Shown piece after piece: positions 38,528 through 54,803 of a stretch of DNA of 64,000 bases (its first letter is position 1; each line of letters starts with the position of its first letter). The stretch comes from Sulfuritalea hydrogenivorans sk43H (GTDB lineage: Bacteria; Pseudomonadota; Gammaproteobacteria; Burkholderiales; Rhodocyclaceae). The stretch lies in contig NZ_AP012547.1 in assembly GCF_000828635.1 (NCBI RefSeq), positions 2,542,001 to 2,606,000 on the forward strand, read 5' to 3'. A program made the translations under genes and the position numbers. The notes beneath the pieces are model-generated. The model was not told where the DNA came from, made no database searches, and worked only from the letters and a program-made list of their open reading frames with translations.

Positions 38528-38660
38528 TCACCAAGCCTGCTTGCCGGATAGATCGTCCATGCGACCTCTTCGCGCACGTCGTGCCGCAGAAATCCATCGC
38601 CGCAATGCTTGCGGAAATCCCCGTTGAAACAGAAAAATAAACTGACTGGCTCCTGCAACT

Positions 38661-38702
38661 TTGACCTCGATCAATTACAGGAAATCCGATGTCGGTTATA
38701 TC
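38661..38702 (+). promoter_or_regulatory. FNR/Anr/Dnr-type box and -10 of the FeS/NrfD/cytochrome operon
   Basis: TTGAC-CTCG-ATCAA (38661-38674) matches the FNR/Dnr palindrome. A -10-like TATATC (GTTATAT context, 38696-38702) puts the box centre at about -41, class II spacing. The leader to the GTG at 38796 is then about 87 bases. This predicts induction without oxygen or with nitrogen oxides. Confidence 0.72.
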
Positions 38703-38795
38703 TCTCAAGTTAGCTTTTTGGGCGGCAAGACAATCCGGATTCCGATCGCCGGAACTTGCGCTGAATATGAAAACATCCCCTGACTGGAGGACAAA

Positions 38796-39887
38796 GTGAC
38801 CCCTGACAAGAGCCCCTCGGCCGATCCCGCCCAGGAAAAACCTTCCCACAGCCCGACGCAAGCGGCGTCGGCGGATCCTTCCGCGCCGGGCCCGACAACC
38901 TCGCGCCGCGGCTTCCTGAAAGCGGGCGGTGCCCTCAGCATGTCGTCGCTGATGGGCACCGCGGCACTGATGACCCAGTCCGACGATGCCGCCGCCGCCA
39001 CCGAATGGGCCGAGCATTTCCAGAAGAACTACCGCCTGATGACGGACGCGGAAAAAGCCGAGGCACGCACCCGGCTCGAACGGCGCTACTCCTCCGAGTA
39101 CGGCAAGAAGGTCACCGTCGATACCACCGGGCCGCAGCCGGGCGTGCTCATGGGCTACGCCCTGAACATCCGGAAATGCATCGGCTGCCGCCGTTGCGTC
39201 CATGCCTGCGTCGAGGAAAACAACCAGTCGCGCGGCACGCGGCCCGGGGAAAAGATCGAGTGGATCCAGGTGCTCAGGATGGAGCGCGGCGAGTTCGCGA
39301 AGGACAAGATGAACCAGGGCTATCCCGAAGGGCTGGGCATCCAGGTCGGCGGCAACGCCTACACCCCGGCCGGCCAGGTGCTCGAAGGGCAATACCGCTA
39401 TGAACCCGAGGCCGTCCCGGAAAAGGACGCCACCTACATGCCGATCGCCTGCATGCAGTGCGAGAAGCCGCCCTGCGTCAAGGTGTGCCCGGTGCGCACG
39501 ACTTACCGCGAGGCCGACGGCCCGGTGGTGATCGACTACAACTGGTGCATCGGCTGCCGCATGTGCATGGGCGCCTGCCCCTACTGGGCGCGTCGCATCA
39601 ACCTGACCACCCCGGTGCTGCCCAAGGAGGAAATGAACCCGGTGACGCATTACCTGGGCAACCGTCCGCGCATGCGCGGCGTCGTCGAGAAGTGCCACTG
39701 GTGCCTGCAGCGCAGCCGCCAGGGCCGCTACCCGGCCTGCGTCGAGGTCTGTCCGGTGGGCGCCCGCAAGTTCGGCAACCTGCTCGATCCGGAAAGCGAA
39801 GTGAGCAAGATCCTGGAGCGCAAGAACGTGTTCCGCCTCAAGGCCGAGCTCAACACCTTCCCGAAATTCTTCTACTTCTACGATTGA
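38796..39887 (+). CDS. Tat-exported four-cluster ferredoxin subunit (DmsB/PsrB/DsrO type)
   Basis: 363 residues starting at GTG with GGAGG seven bases upstream. The Tat signal TSRRGFLKAGG at 36-46 places it in the periplasm. Four cysteine groups, CIGCRRCVHAC, CMQCEKPPCVKVC, CIGCRMCMGAC and CHWCLQRSRQGRYPAC..C, bind four [4Fe-4S] clusters as in DmsB, PsrB, NrfC and DsrO. It should shuttle electrons between the NrfD-type quinone-reactive subunit and the cytochrome encoded next. No molybdopterin catalytic subunit is adjacent, resembling Dsr/Qrc/Nrf-like modules rather than a DMSO reductase. Confidence 0.9.
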   Translation: MTPDKSPSADPAQEKPSHSPTQAASADPSAPGPTTSRRGFLKAGGALSMSSLMGTAALMTQSDDAAAATEWAEHFQKNYRLMTDAEKAEARTRLERRYSSEYGKKVTVDTTGPQPGVLMGYALNIRKCIGCRRCVHACVEENNQSRGTRPGEKIEWIQVLRMERGEFAKDKMNQGYPEGLGIQVGGNAYTPAGQVLEGQYRYEPEAVPEKDATYMPIACMQCEKPPCVKVCPVRTTYREADGPVVIDYNWCIGCRMCMGACPYWARRINLTTPVLPKEEMNPVTHYLGNRPRMRGVVEKCHWCLQRSRQGRYPACVEVCPVGARKFGNLLDPESEVSKILERKNVFRLKAELNTFPKFFYFYD

Positions 39888-39897
39888 GGAGCGAGCC

Positions 39898-41121
39898 GTG
39901 CAACAACTGATCAGTTTCGCTACCGATTATTCGCGTTACGTCCTCAAGGGCGGCACGAAGTTCTACACCTGGATGGGCTCCCTCGGGGTGCTCATGCTCG
40001 GCATGCTGTACGTGTTCTACCTGCAGAACACCGAGGGCCTGATCGTCACCGGCATGACCAGCCAGATCCACGACGGCCTGTATTTCGCCAACCTGGTCTT
40101 CCTCGTCGGCGTGGCGGCCGGGGCGGTGACCATCGTCTTCCCGGCCTACGCCTATCACCACGAGGGCATGCACAAGGTGGCCGTGCTGGGCGAGATGCTG
40201 GCAATCACCGCCGTGATCATGGTGATGATGTTCGTCTTCGCCCACATGGGCCGGCCCGATCGCCTGTGGCACATGATTCCGCCCTGGGGCATCTACAGCT
40301 TCTCGTCGATGCTGGGCTGGGACGTGATGGTGCTCAACGGCTACCTGATCCTCAACTTCGTCTGCGGTTTTTACTACCTGTGGTGCAAGTACACCGGCAA
40401 CCCGATCAACAACAAGTGGTTCCTGCCGCTGGTGTATGTCGCGATCGTCTGGGCACTATCGATCCACACCGTCACGGCCTTCCTGATCTCGACCATGCCG
40501 TCGCGTCCGATGTGGTTCCACAGCATGATGCCGATCCGCTTCATCACCACCGCCTTCGCGGCGGGCCCGGCGCTGATCATCCTGATCTTCCTGATCATCC
40601 GCAAGAACACGAAGTTCTGGGTCGATGACAGCGCGATCAAGCTGCTCACCACCATCGTCACCTGGTGTCTGGGCATCGCCATCTTCCTGACCCTGTCGGA
40701 AGTCGTGGTCGAACTCTACGCCCGTACCGAGCACGCCAACGGCCTCTACTACCTGATGTTCGGCCTGCACGGCTTGACCCGGCTGGTGCCCTGGTTCTGG
40801 AGCGCCGTGGCTCTGATGGTCGGTGCCTTCATCCTGTTCCTGATGCCGTCCTTCCGCAACGACTTCAAGAAGCTGGTGATCCCCTGCGTGATGGCCTTCA
40901 CCGGCATCTGGATCGAGAAGGGCATGGGCCTGATCGTCCCCGGCTTCATCCCGTCCCCGATCGGCGAGGTGACCGAGTACTACCCGAGCTTCGTCGAGGT
41001 GCTGCTGTCCCTCGGCATCTGGGCCTTCGGCTTCTTCATCCTGACCATCCTGCTCAAGGGTGCCATCGGCATCCTGTTGGGCGAGATCAAGTACGGCGGC
41101 CAGGCTGCCGCCGCCAAGTGA
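39898..41121 (+). CDS. NrfD/PsrC-family quinone-interacting membrane subunit
   Basis: 407 residues, GTG start with GAGGAG upstream, 10 bases after the FeS gene. About nine to ten hydrophobic membrane helices, with the NrfD-type loop AHMGRPDRLWHMIPPWGIYSFSSMLGWDVMV and a long DsrP/HybB-like second half. It passes electrons between the quinone pool and the periplasmic FeS subunit. The direction (quinol oxidation or quinone reduction) cannot be told from sequence. Confidence 0.9.
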   Translation: MQQLISFATDYSRYVLKGGTKFYTWMGSLGVLMLGMLYVFYLQNTEGLIVTGMTSQIHDGLYFANLVFLVGVAAGAVTIVFPAYAYHHEGMHKVAVLGEMLAITAVIMVMMFVFAHMGRPDRLWHMIPPWGIYSFSSMLGWDVMVLNGYLILNFVCGFYYLWCKYTGNPINNKWFLPLVYVAIVWALSIHTVTAFLISTMPSRPMWFHSMMPIRFITTAFAAGPALIILIFLIIRKNTKFWVDDSAIKLLTTIVTWCLGIAIFLTLSEVVVELYARTEHANGLYYLMFGLHGLTRLVPWFWSAVALMVGAFILFLMPSFRNDFKKLVIPCVMAFTGIWIEKGMGLIVPGFIPSPIGEVTEYYPSFVEVLLSLGIWAFGFFILTILLKGAIGILLGEIKYGGQAAAAK

Positions 41122-41131
41122 GATGACGATC

Positions 41132-41953
41132 ATGAATAAACTTGCATTCCACACGATGATCCTCGCCTTCTGCTGCGGCATGATGGCTCCCGCCCTGGCG
41201 CAGGAACAAAAGGCAGCAGCAGCGGCGCCGGCCCCGGCGCCGGCGGCAGAAACGGTCTGTTTCGAAAGCCGCAAGGGCGCGTCGGAAGTCACCAAGCGCG
41301 ACCTCCAGCCCGGCTGGCCCAACGTCAAGTGTTCGCCGAAAACCGGCGCGGTGCTCTGGTGGGGCGACCCTTTCGACGGCACGGTGCCGATGGGCAAGAT
41401 GCCCCTGCTCGACAAGATCCCCGAGGGACACGCGGTCATCAAGCCGCGCACGGAGAAGCTGGCCCTGATGCCGATGTGCGGCGTCTCCTGCCATAACGGC
41501 ATCGGCCCCAAGTTTTCCCCGCCGACGCTGCCCAAGGGCAGGAAACCAGCACCGGTCCCGACCATGGAAGCGATGGTTCCCGATCTCAAGGACCTGCAGC
41601 ACGGCCGCGGCCGCATCTGGTGCCTCGACTGCCACCACACGACCAAGCGCAACATGCTGGTCGACCACTTCGGCGATCCGGTGAGCTTCGACCAGCCGCA
41701 GCTGCTGTGCGGCAAGTGCCACGGCGACAAGCTGCGCGACTGGCGCGACGGCATTCACGGCAAGCGCATCGGCGAATGGGCCAGCACGGGCAAGAAGCGC
41801 TGGTTCACCTGTACCGAGTGCCACAACCCGCACAACGTCCAGGACGGCGCCAGAAACCGGGGCTTCGTCCAGATCGCGCCGGAAGCGCCGCCGCAACTGC
41901 CCAGGGGCATGAAGGACGCCAAGTACGAGCGCGTGCACGGCATTGCCCACTGA
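41132..41953 (+). CDS. Periplasmic multihaem c-type cytochrome with one CX3CH site
   Basis: 273 residues with a signal peptide (MNKLAFHTM...PALAQ) and an Ala/Pro linker. Three canonical haem motifs CLDCH (164-168), CGKCH (193-197) and CTECH (227-231) and a fourth of the unusual spacing CGVSCH (116-121, CX3CH). Two further cysteines (43, 67) lie outside motifs. Probably the third component of the FeS/NrfD complex. The ATG at 41123 is an alternative start. Similar to cytochromes accompanying NrfD modules but not assignable to DsrJ, QrcA or NrfH by eye. Confidence 0.85.
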   Translation: MNKLAFHTMILAFCCGMMAPALAQEQKAAAAAPAPAPAAETVCFESRKGASEVTKRDLQPGWPNVKCSPKTGAVLWWGDPFDGTVPMGKMPLLDKIPEGHAVIKPRTEKLALMPMCGVSCHNGIGPKFSPPTLPKGRKPAPVPTMEAMVPDLKDLQHGRGRIWCLDCHHTTKRNMLVDHFGDPVSFDQPQLLCGKCHGDKLRDWRDGIHGKRIGEWASTGKKRWFTCTECHNPHNVQDGARNRGFVQIAPEAPPQLPRGMKDAKYERVHGIAH

Positions 41954-42381
41954 TGCCGGATTCATCTGAAAAACCGGGGCCGGTCCGGGGCGATCCCACC
42001 TGGGTCGCCCCGGCCCTGACGCGCGAAGAAAAGACGCGGAACGTCGGCAAGACGCCCGTCTTCTTCGGGCCGCCGCTTGCGGTCCTCACCGACGGCCACA
42101 AGAACACCATGGAGATCAGCGGCAAACTCAACCGCACCGCCGAGCGCTACCTGGAACTGCTCAGGCATCATGGGCTGGAACTCGCCGAGCCGGAACGCAA
42201 GTGCCTTGCCCATATCTGCCATATCGGCTTCATGTCGCCGCTGGAGATCAGCGAACTGCCTTTTGAAGTCAGCATCACCGCGTTCGATTGCGAAGGGCTG
42301 GACAAGCCGGCATTGGCGGCAAAACTCGAAGCGGCCAGCTTCGCCGACCTCGTTGCCGTCGTCGAGTCGCTCGGATTCTGA
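41953..42381 (+). CDS. Conserved-looking 142-residue protein of the cytochrome operon, function unknown
   Basis: The start overlaps the cytochrome stop (TGATG), so it is translationally coupled. No signal peptide or membrane segment; a charged, Pro-rich N-terminus is followed by KLNRTAERYLELLRHHGLELAE and a Cys/His patch RKCLAHICHIGF, then an acidic helix ending SFADLVAVVESLGF. The Cys-x3-His-x-Cys-His arrangement could bind metal. I do not recognise the family. Its position suggests an assembly, regulatory or soluble partner of the FeS/NrfD/cytochrome complex. Confidence 0.75.
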   Translation: MPDSSEKPGPVRGDPTWVAPALTREEKTRNVGKTPVFFGPPLAVLTDGHKNTMEISGKLNRTAERYLELLRHHGLELAEPERKCLAHICHIGFMSPLEISELPFEVSITAFDCEGLDKPALAAKLEAASFADLVAVVESLGF

Positions 42382-42398
42382 CAAACAGGAAATCAATC

Positions 42399-42803
42399 GT
42401 GCCGAATCGCGTGCAATGGAATCCAGGCTACGGCGTGGGCAATGAAATCCTCGACAGCCAGCACCGCAACATCCTGGCGCAATGCAATGCCCTGGCCGAC
42501 CACGCCGTCGACACCAGCCCCGAGAGCGACCTGAAATTCCAGGAAGTCTTCGCCGAACTGACGGCCCTGGCGCGCGCGCATTTCGCCAGCGAAGAGGACC
42601 TGCTCGCCCGCGGCGCGTGCCCCGCGCTCGACGAGCACCTGAACGAGCGCGACGAGTTCGACTATCTGGCCGCCGACATCGCCACCACGGAGAACTTCGA
42701 CAAGCTCGAACTCCAGCGCTTCCTGGCCCTCTGGTGGGTCGGACACATCATGGATTCCGGCAAGCGGTATCGCGCCTGCGTCGCCGGCTCGCCGGCCGGC
42801 TGA
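42399..42803 (+). CDS. Hemerythrin-like protein with incomplete di-iron site
   Basis: 134 residues, GTG start with AGGAAA seven bases upstream. The bacteriohemerythrin fold is clear (VQWNPGYGVGNEILDSQHRNIL, AHFASEEDLLARGACPALDEH, WWVGHIMDSGKRY). Ligands His22, His61, Glu65, His80 and His116 are present. The usual second His of the HxxxH pair is Arg84, and the expected Asp five after His116 is Gly121 (an Asp is two residues earlier). O2 binding may be lost, leaving a mononuclear or NO/iron-handling role. Last gene of the FNR-box-preceded operon. Confidence 0.85.
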   Translation: MPNRVQWNPGYGVGNEILDSQHRNILAQCNALADHAVDTSPESDLKFQEVFAELTALARAHFASEEDLLARGACPALDEHLNERDEFDYLAADIATTENFDKLELQRFLALWWVGHIMDSGKRYRACVAGSPAG

Positions 42804-42818
42804 CGCCGGCCCGGAAGG

Positions 42819-43661
42819 CTACAGCCCGAGCGTGATCCTGGCGCCGGCGAAGCGCGCCTCGATGCGCGGAAAATGCTCGGCGAACTGGCGCCAGTCGATG
42901 CCCATGCGGGCGCAGGACAAGTCGGACAGATTGGGGACCCGCGCATCCGCGCCGCCGCCCAGGTCGAGGGCGTGGGCAAGCACTTCGGCGACATGGACGG
43001 CATCGGCCATTTCGTTTTCCGGCCCCTCTTCGCCGGAAACATGGTGGCCGGCAATGGCATCCGCCACGACTTCCGGCAGCTTCCAGAGCCGGGCCAGTTC
43101 GCCGCCGACATGGGCATGGTCGACTCCGAGATGTTCGCGCTCGGCATCGACGATGTCGATGTCGCGCTGCGCCTTCAGCTGCAACGTGTCGGCATAGGCT
43201 TCGGGATCGAAGGCGAACAGCAGGAGCTGGCCCACGTCGTGCAGCAGGCCGGCGGTATAGGCCACATCGACATCGAGCCCGGCATGGGCCGCGACTTCCT
43301 GCGCGCATACCGCCACGCCCACGCTGTGCAGCCACAGGCGATGCGCGTCGAAGGGCCGCGGCAGGCGGAAGCGATCGATCACCGCGGTGGCAAGGGTAAT
43401 GTCGCGGACGCGGCCGACGCCAAGCAGCATGATGGCCTGGCGCACCGAGTCGACCCGGCCGCTGGCGCCGATCGCGCCGGCATTGGCGGCCGCCAGCAGC
43501 CGTACCGCCACCGCCGGATCGCTGACGATGTGGTGACCGAGGGCTTCCGCATTGGCATCCTCGTCACCGAGCATTTCCAGAATCCGCACCACGATGTCGG
43601 GCAGGGCCGGCAAGGCATCGGCCCGCGCCAGCACCTGCTCAAGCGTGAACGGGCGGGTCAT
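42819..43661 (-). CDS. HDOD-domain signalling protein
   Basis: 280 residues forming one HDOD domain: PALPDIVVRILEMLGD, IVSDPAVAVRLLAAANAG, VDSVRQAIMLLGVGRVRDI, YTAGLLHDVGQLLL, HAHVGGELARLWKLP and AIAGHH. HDOD proteins are HD-related, usually catalytically degenerate, regulatory modules linked to c-di-GMP and motility. The start overlaps the stop of the 106-residue gene upstream by 4 bases. Confidence 0.9.
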   Translation of the reverse strand: MTRPFTLEQVLARADALPALPDIVVRILEMLGDEDANAEALGHHIVSDPAVAVRLLAAANAGAIGASGRVDSVRQAIMLLGVGRVRDITLATAVIDRFRLPRPFDAHRLWLHSVGVAVCAQEVAAHAGLDVDVAYTAGLLHDVGQLLLFAFDPEAYADTLQLKAQRDIDIVDAEREHLGVDHAHVGGELARLWKLPEVVADAIAGHHVSGEEGPENEMADAVHVAEVLAHALDLGGGADARVPNLSDLSCARMGIDWRQFAEHFPRIEARFAGARITLGL

Positions 43662-43978
43662 GATACTTGCTGCCGCCGATAGTCGGCGATCGCCGCGGCG
43701 AGTTCCTGGCGCGCGTCGCCGGTCCTGCCCCGAAACAGGCGGGCAACCCCCTCCATGGCCGCCGTCAGGTCATCCTCGATCTGCGCCGCGCTGCGCGTTT
43801 CTTCCTGCACCACATGGACGAATTCGATGCCGCGCTGGATCAGGTTCCGCAATTGATCGGCATCGATCTCGGTGCCGGCGGACAGCAGCAAGGCGCCGTC
43901 GGGGCGGCGCACGGCTTGTGCCAGCCGCATGCCCGGCTTGAGACCCAGGGTCGCAACGCAAACCGTACGTTCAGTCAA
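43658..43978 (-). CDS. Small protein resembling the N-terminal module of HD-GYP proteins
   Basis: 106 residues starting at TTG; AAGGAG six bases upstream makes this start convincing and excludes upstream ATGs. TLGLKPGMRLAQAVRRPDGALLLSAGTEIDADQLRNLIQRGIEFVHV matches the L-x-PGM-x-LA...G-x-LL-x-xG module that precedes many HD-GYP phosphodiesterase domains. Here it is free-standing and translationally coupled to the HDOD gene, as if an HDOD/HD regulator had been split. Confidence 0.75.
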   Translation of the reverse strand: MTERTVCVATLGLKPGMRLAQAVRRPDGALLLSAGTEIDADQLRNLIQRGIEFVHVVQEETRSAAQIEDDLTAAMEGVARLFRGRTGDARQELAAAIADYRRQQVS

Positions 43979-44053
43979 GATCAACTCCTTCGATGGAAGC
44001 CGTTGGGCGGGAGTGTACCCGAGCCTGCCCGCCGCGCGGGCTCGGGGCAAAGA

Positions 44054-44842
44054 CTAGGGCAGTTCCTCCACCTTCAGCAGGAGTCGGCGCTGGCGGGACG
44101 CCGATTGCGCGCCGATGCTGGCGATTCCGGCCGAATTGCCGCTTTGCTCGCCGGCCGAGCCGCCCAGCTCCAGCCATTCGCCCAAGCGGCCGCTGACCGT
44201 GGTCAGCAAGCGCTGCACATTCACCGAACCCGGCAGTGGTCCGGGCGTATCGTCGCGCGGGCTGATTTCCAGCGTCACGCGATCGCCGGAAAGGCGCGGC
44301 ACGGCGACAAAACCGGTGCCCAGATCGCGCTGCACGAAGCTCTCCGACACCACCACGCCCGCCGGCGTCAGCACCACCTGTCGCAGCGGCAGCAGCATCG
44401 ATTCGCCGACCAGGATCGCGGCACGTCCGCCGTCGATGGTCTGCACCTGCTGCGTGGTGTCGCGCCGGCTGCGGCTGTCGGACTGATGGAGGTGTCCGCG
44501 GCCGCTGATCGCCGTACCGCCAGCGCCGACTTCCACTCGACCGCTTATCCCCGCACCGCGATCCGTGCCGACGTCGGCGCCCTCCTGCCGCACGCTGATC
44601 ATCAACCGCCGCACGGGGATGTCGAGCGAGGCGACGAGTGCCTTGATGTCGGCCTGATTGCGGCTCGACGCACGCAGGAACAGCTTGTCGTTCATGCCGC
44701 TGAGCGCCCCGCCCGGTTCGATGAAGGGCATCAGTTGCGGCAGCAACTGCTCCGCGCTTCGGTGGCGCAGGTCGATGATCTCCAGCGCCTGGGCCCAGGC
44801 CACGGAACTGATCATGAGAAAAGCAATAAAGAACCGCTGCAT
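44054..44842 (-). CDS. Exported secretin-like protein (short, no clear multimerisation domain)
   Basis: 262 residues with signal peptide MQRFFIAFLMISSVAWAQA. LEIIDLRHRSAEQLLPQLMPFIEPGG and NQADIKALVASLDIPVRRLMISVRQE resemble the N-domain repeats of GspD/PilQ secretins. The C-terminal half (GFVAVPRLSGDRVTLEISPRDD, VNVQRLLTTVSGRLGEWLELGG) resembles the strand-rich secretin core but is too short for a full gate. The copy of the 24-bp repeat at 104-111 (VEVGAGGTAIS) lies between the two parts, and a second, antisense and diverged copy overlaps its 3' end. Confidence 0.7.
   Translation of the reverse strand: MQRFFIAFLMISSVAWAQALEIIDLRHRSAEQLLPQLMPFIEPGGALSGMNDKLFLRASSRNQADIKALVASLDIPVRRLMISVRQEGADVGTDRGAGISGRVEVGAGGTAISGRGHLHQSDSRSRRDTTQQVQTIDGGRAAILVGESMLLPLRQVVLTPAGVVVSESFVQRDLGTGFVAVPRLSGDRVTLEISPRDDTPGPLPGSVNVQRLLTTVSGRLGEWLELGGSAGEQSGNSAGIASIGAQSASRQRRLLLKVEELP
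44081..44104 (+). repeat. Diverged 24-bp VGAG repeat, antisense in the secretin-like gene
   Basis: Reads GAGTCGGCGCTGGCG, GG, ACGCCGA; one base of the right end differs. It is the only clear genic copy on the strand opposite the gene, near its 3' end. Confidence 0.75.
44509..44532 (-). repeat. 24-bp VGAG repeat, in the secretin-like gene
   Basis: The minus strand reads AAGTCGGCGCTGGCG, GT, ACGGCGA. Sense orientation, V-G-A-G-G-T-A. Confidence 0.9.
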
Positions 44843-44860
44843 GTGCATGTCCCGTGACCC

Positions 44861-44866
44861 TATACT
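44861..44866 (+). promoter_or_regulatory. Candidate -10 of metY
   Basis: TATACT lies 32 bases before the metY ATG, inside the 56-bp divergent spacer. No convincing -35 was found at the proper distance. Confidence 0.4.
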
Positions 44867-44898
44867 TGCTCTCTTCACCGTCCAGAGAAAGCCCGCAA

Positions 44899-52653
<7,755 letters not shown>

Positions 52654-52657
<4 letters not shown>

Positions 52658-54801
52658 CCGCCTGGACCCGGCTGAATTCCTTTCTTGAGTGGCGCTCGCT
52701 GAAAACGCGGGTGACCCTGCTCACCCTGGCGGTATTCCTGGTCGGCATCTGGACCATGTCCCTCTACGCCAGCCGCATGCTGCGCAAGGAAACGGAACAC
52801 CTGCTGGCCAGCCAGCAGATCTCGACGGTTGCCTTGCTGGCGACCCAGATCAATCAGGACCTGGTCGATCGAATACGCGGACTGGAAACAGTCACACGCA
52901 ACATCTCCCCCGGCCTGCTGGGCCATCCCGAAGCCCTGCAAGCCTTCCTCGTGCAGCTTCCGGTACTGCACAACCTGTTCAACGGCGGCATCGTCGCCAT
53001 TGCGGCCGATGGCACGGCAATCGCGGAGGCCCCGTTCAATGCGGGCCGCATCGGCGTCAACTACATGGACATTGCCGAGGTAGCCGCCGCCCTCAAGCAA
53101 GGGAAAGCCGGCATTGGCAAACCCGTCATGGGCAAAAAGCTGAGGGCGCCGGTGTTCGGCATCGCCGTGCCGATTCGCGATGCCCACGGCAAGGTGATCG
53201 GCGCCCTGAGCGGGGTGATCAATCTGGGCAAACCGAATTTCCTCGACAGGATTGCGCAAAGTCCCTACGGCAAGACCGGCGGCTTCATGCTGGTCGCCAA
53301 GCAGCAAAGGCAGGTGGTCACCGCCACCGACAAGCGGCTGATCATGGCGGCACTTCCCGCCGTCGGCAGCAACCCCCTGATCGACAGCTTCGTCCAGGGC
53401 TACGAGGGCTCGGGGGTGATCGTCAATCCGCTTGGAACGGAAGTGCTGGGCTCTGCCAAGGGCATTCCGCTGACAGACTGGTACATCGCCGTGGCGCTGC
53501 CCACCGAAGAAGCCTTTGCCCCGCTCAAGATCCTGCAACAGCGGATTCTGCTGGCCACGCTGATGCTGACCCTGCTGGTCGGCGTGCTGACCTGGTGGCT
53601 GCTGAAGCGCCAGCTTTCGCCCTTGTTCGATACGGCAAAGACGCTGGCCACACTGGCAAAAACCGGCGAACACCCACGCTCCCTGCCAGTCGCAAGGCAG
53701 GACGAGATCGGCGAACTCATCGGCGGCTTCAATCGCCTGCTGGAAACCCTGGCGCAACGGGAGGCGATTCTGCGCGAAAGCGAGGCGCGCTACCGCACGT
53801 TCTTCGAGCTCTCGCCGGATGCCATTCTGGTACACCGCGACAGTACCGTCATTTTCGCCAACGCGCGCGCAGCAAAGCTGTTCCACGCCGAGTCGCCGAC
53901 GGCGCTGATCGGACAGGACTGGCACCCATTGTTCGAGCCGGAGTACTGGGAAGCCATCGAGCAGCGCATCGCAATGCTGGTAGACAACAAGGTCTCGCAT
54001 CTGGCGCCGCTTGAGCGGCGTTTTCCGACGCTCGGCGGCGACGCGCTCACCATGGAAGCGACTGGAAGCCGCATCATCTTCAACGGCCGGCCGGCCGTCC
54101 TCTCGGTATTCCGCGACATCACCGAGCGCAAGCAGGCCGAAGAGCAGCGTCTCGCCGACGCCCGCCGGCAACGCGACACCCTGGTGCGCGAGGTACACCA
54201 CCGCATCAAGAACAACCTGCAAAGCGTCGCCGGCCTGCTGCAGCGCGAACTGGGCCGCTTCCTCGAACTCGACCCGCGGCTGGAAACCGCCATCAGCCAG
54301 GTCAACGCGATTGCCGTGGTGCATGGCCTGCAAAGCGCCAGCAGCGACGAAGCCATCGGCTTGTGCGACAGCGTCTGCAGCATCTGCGCCTCGGTCGCCG
54401 AGTTGTCGCAACGTCCGGTGCGGTTTCATGCGGAGGAGGAGCCGGCCGACCGGCCGGTGCGCATCGAGACCGGCGAAGCGGTTTCCCTGGCGCTGGTGCT
54501 CAATGAATTGATCCTCAATGCCGTCAAGCATTCGCCGCCCGACGGCGCCGCGCCCACCGTATCGTTCAGCGCCGACGACAGCAGCGCGCAACTGGTGATA
54601 CGCAATGCGCTCGCCGCGGCGCCGGAATTCGACATAGGCACCGGCACCGGCCTCGGTACCGGCCTGCATCTGGTACGCTCGCTGCTGCCGGATCAGGGGG
54701 CGCAACTGACCTATGAACTGGATACGGAGAATTTAATGTTGACACGTTTGAAACTGACCACCCCGGTCATCGCATGCCCGCCGCGGAAGCGGCCCCGCTG
54801 A
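52654..54801 (+). CDS. Membrane Cache-HAMP-PAS HisKA_2 sensor histidine kinase
   Basis: 715 residues. TM1 about 20-38, periplasmic double-Cache-like sensor (about 45-300; FGIAVPIRDAHGKVIGALSG), TM2 about 303-322, HAMP (about 322-372), PAS (about 380-490), HisKA_2 (REVHHRIKNNLQS, about 511) and HATPase. The kinase core from DARRQRDTLVREVHH onward is almost the same as in the upstream soluble kinase, apart from conservative changes, pointing to recent duplication. It is followed 2 bases on by the ANTAR regulator, the common partner of HisKA_2 kinases. Confidence 0.93.
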
Positions 54802-54803
54802 CC

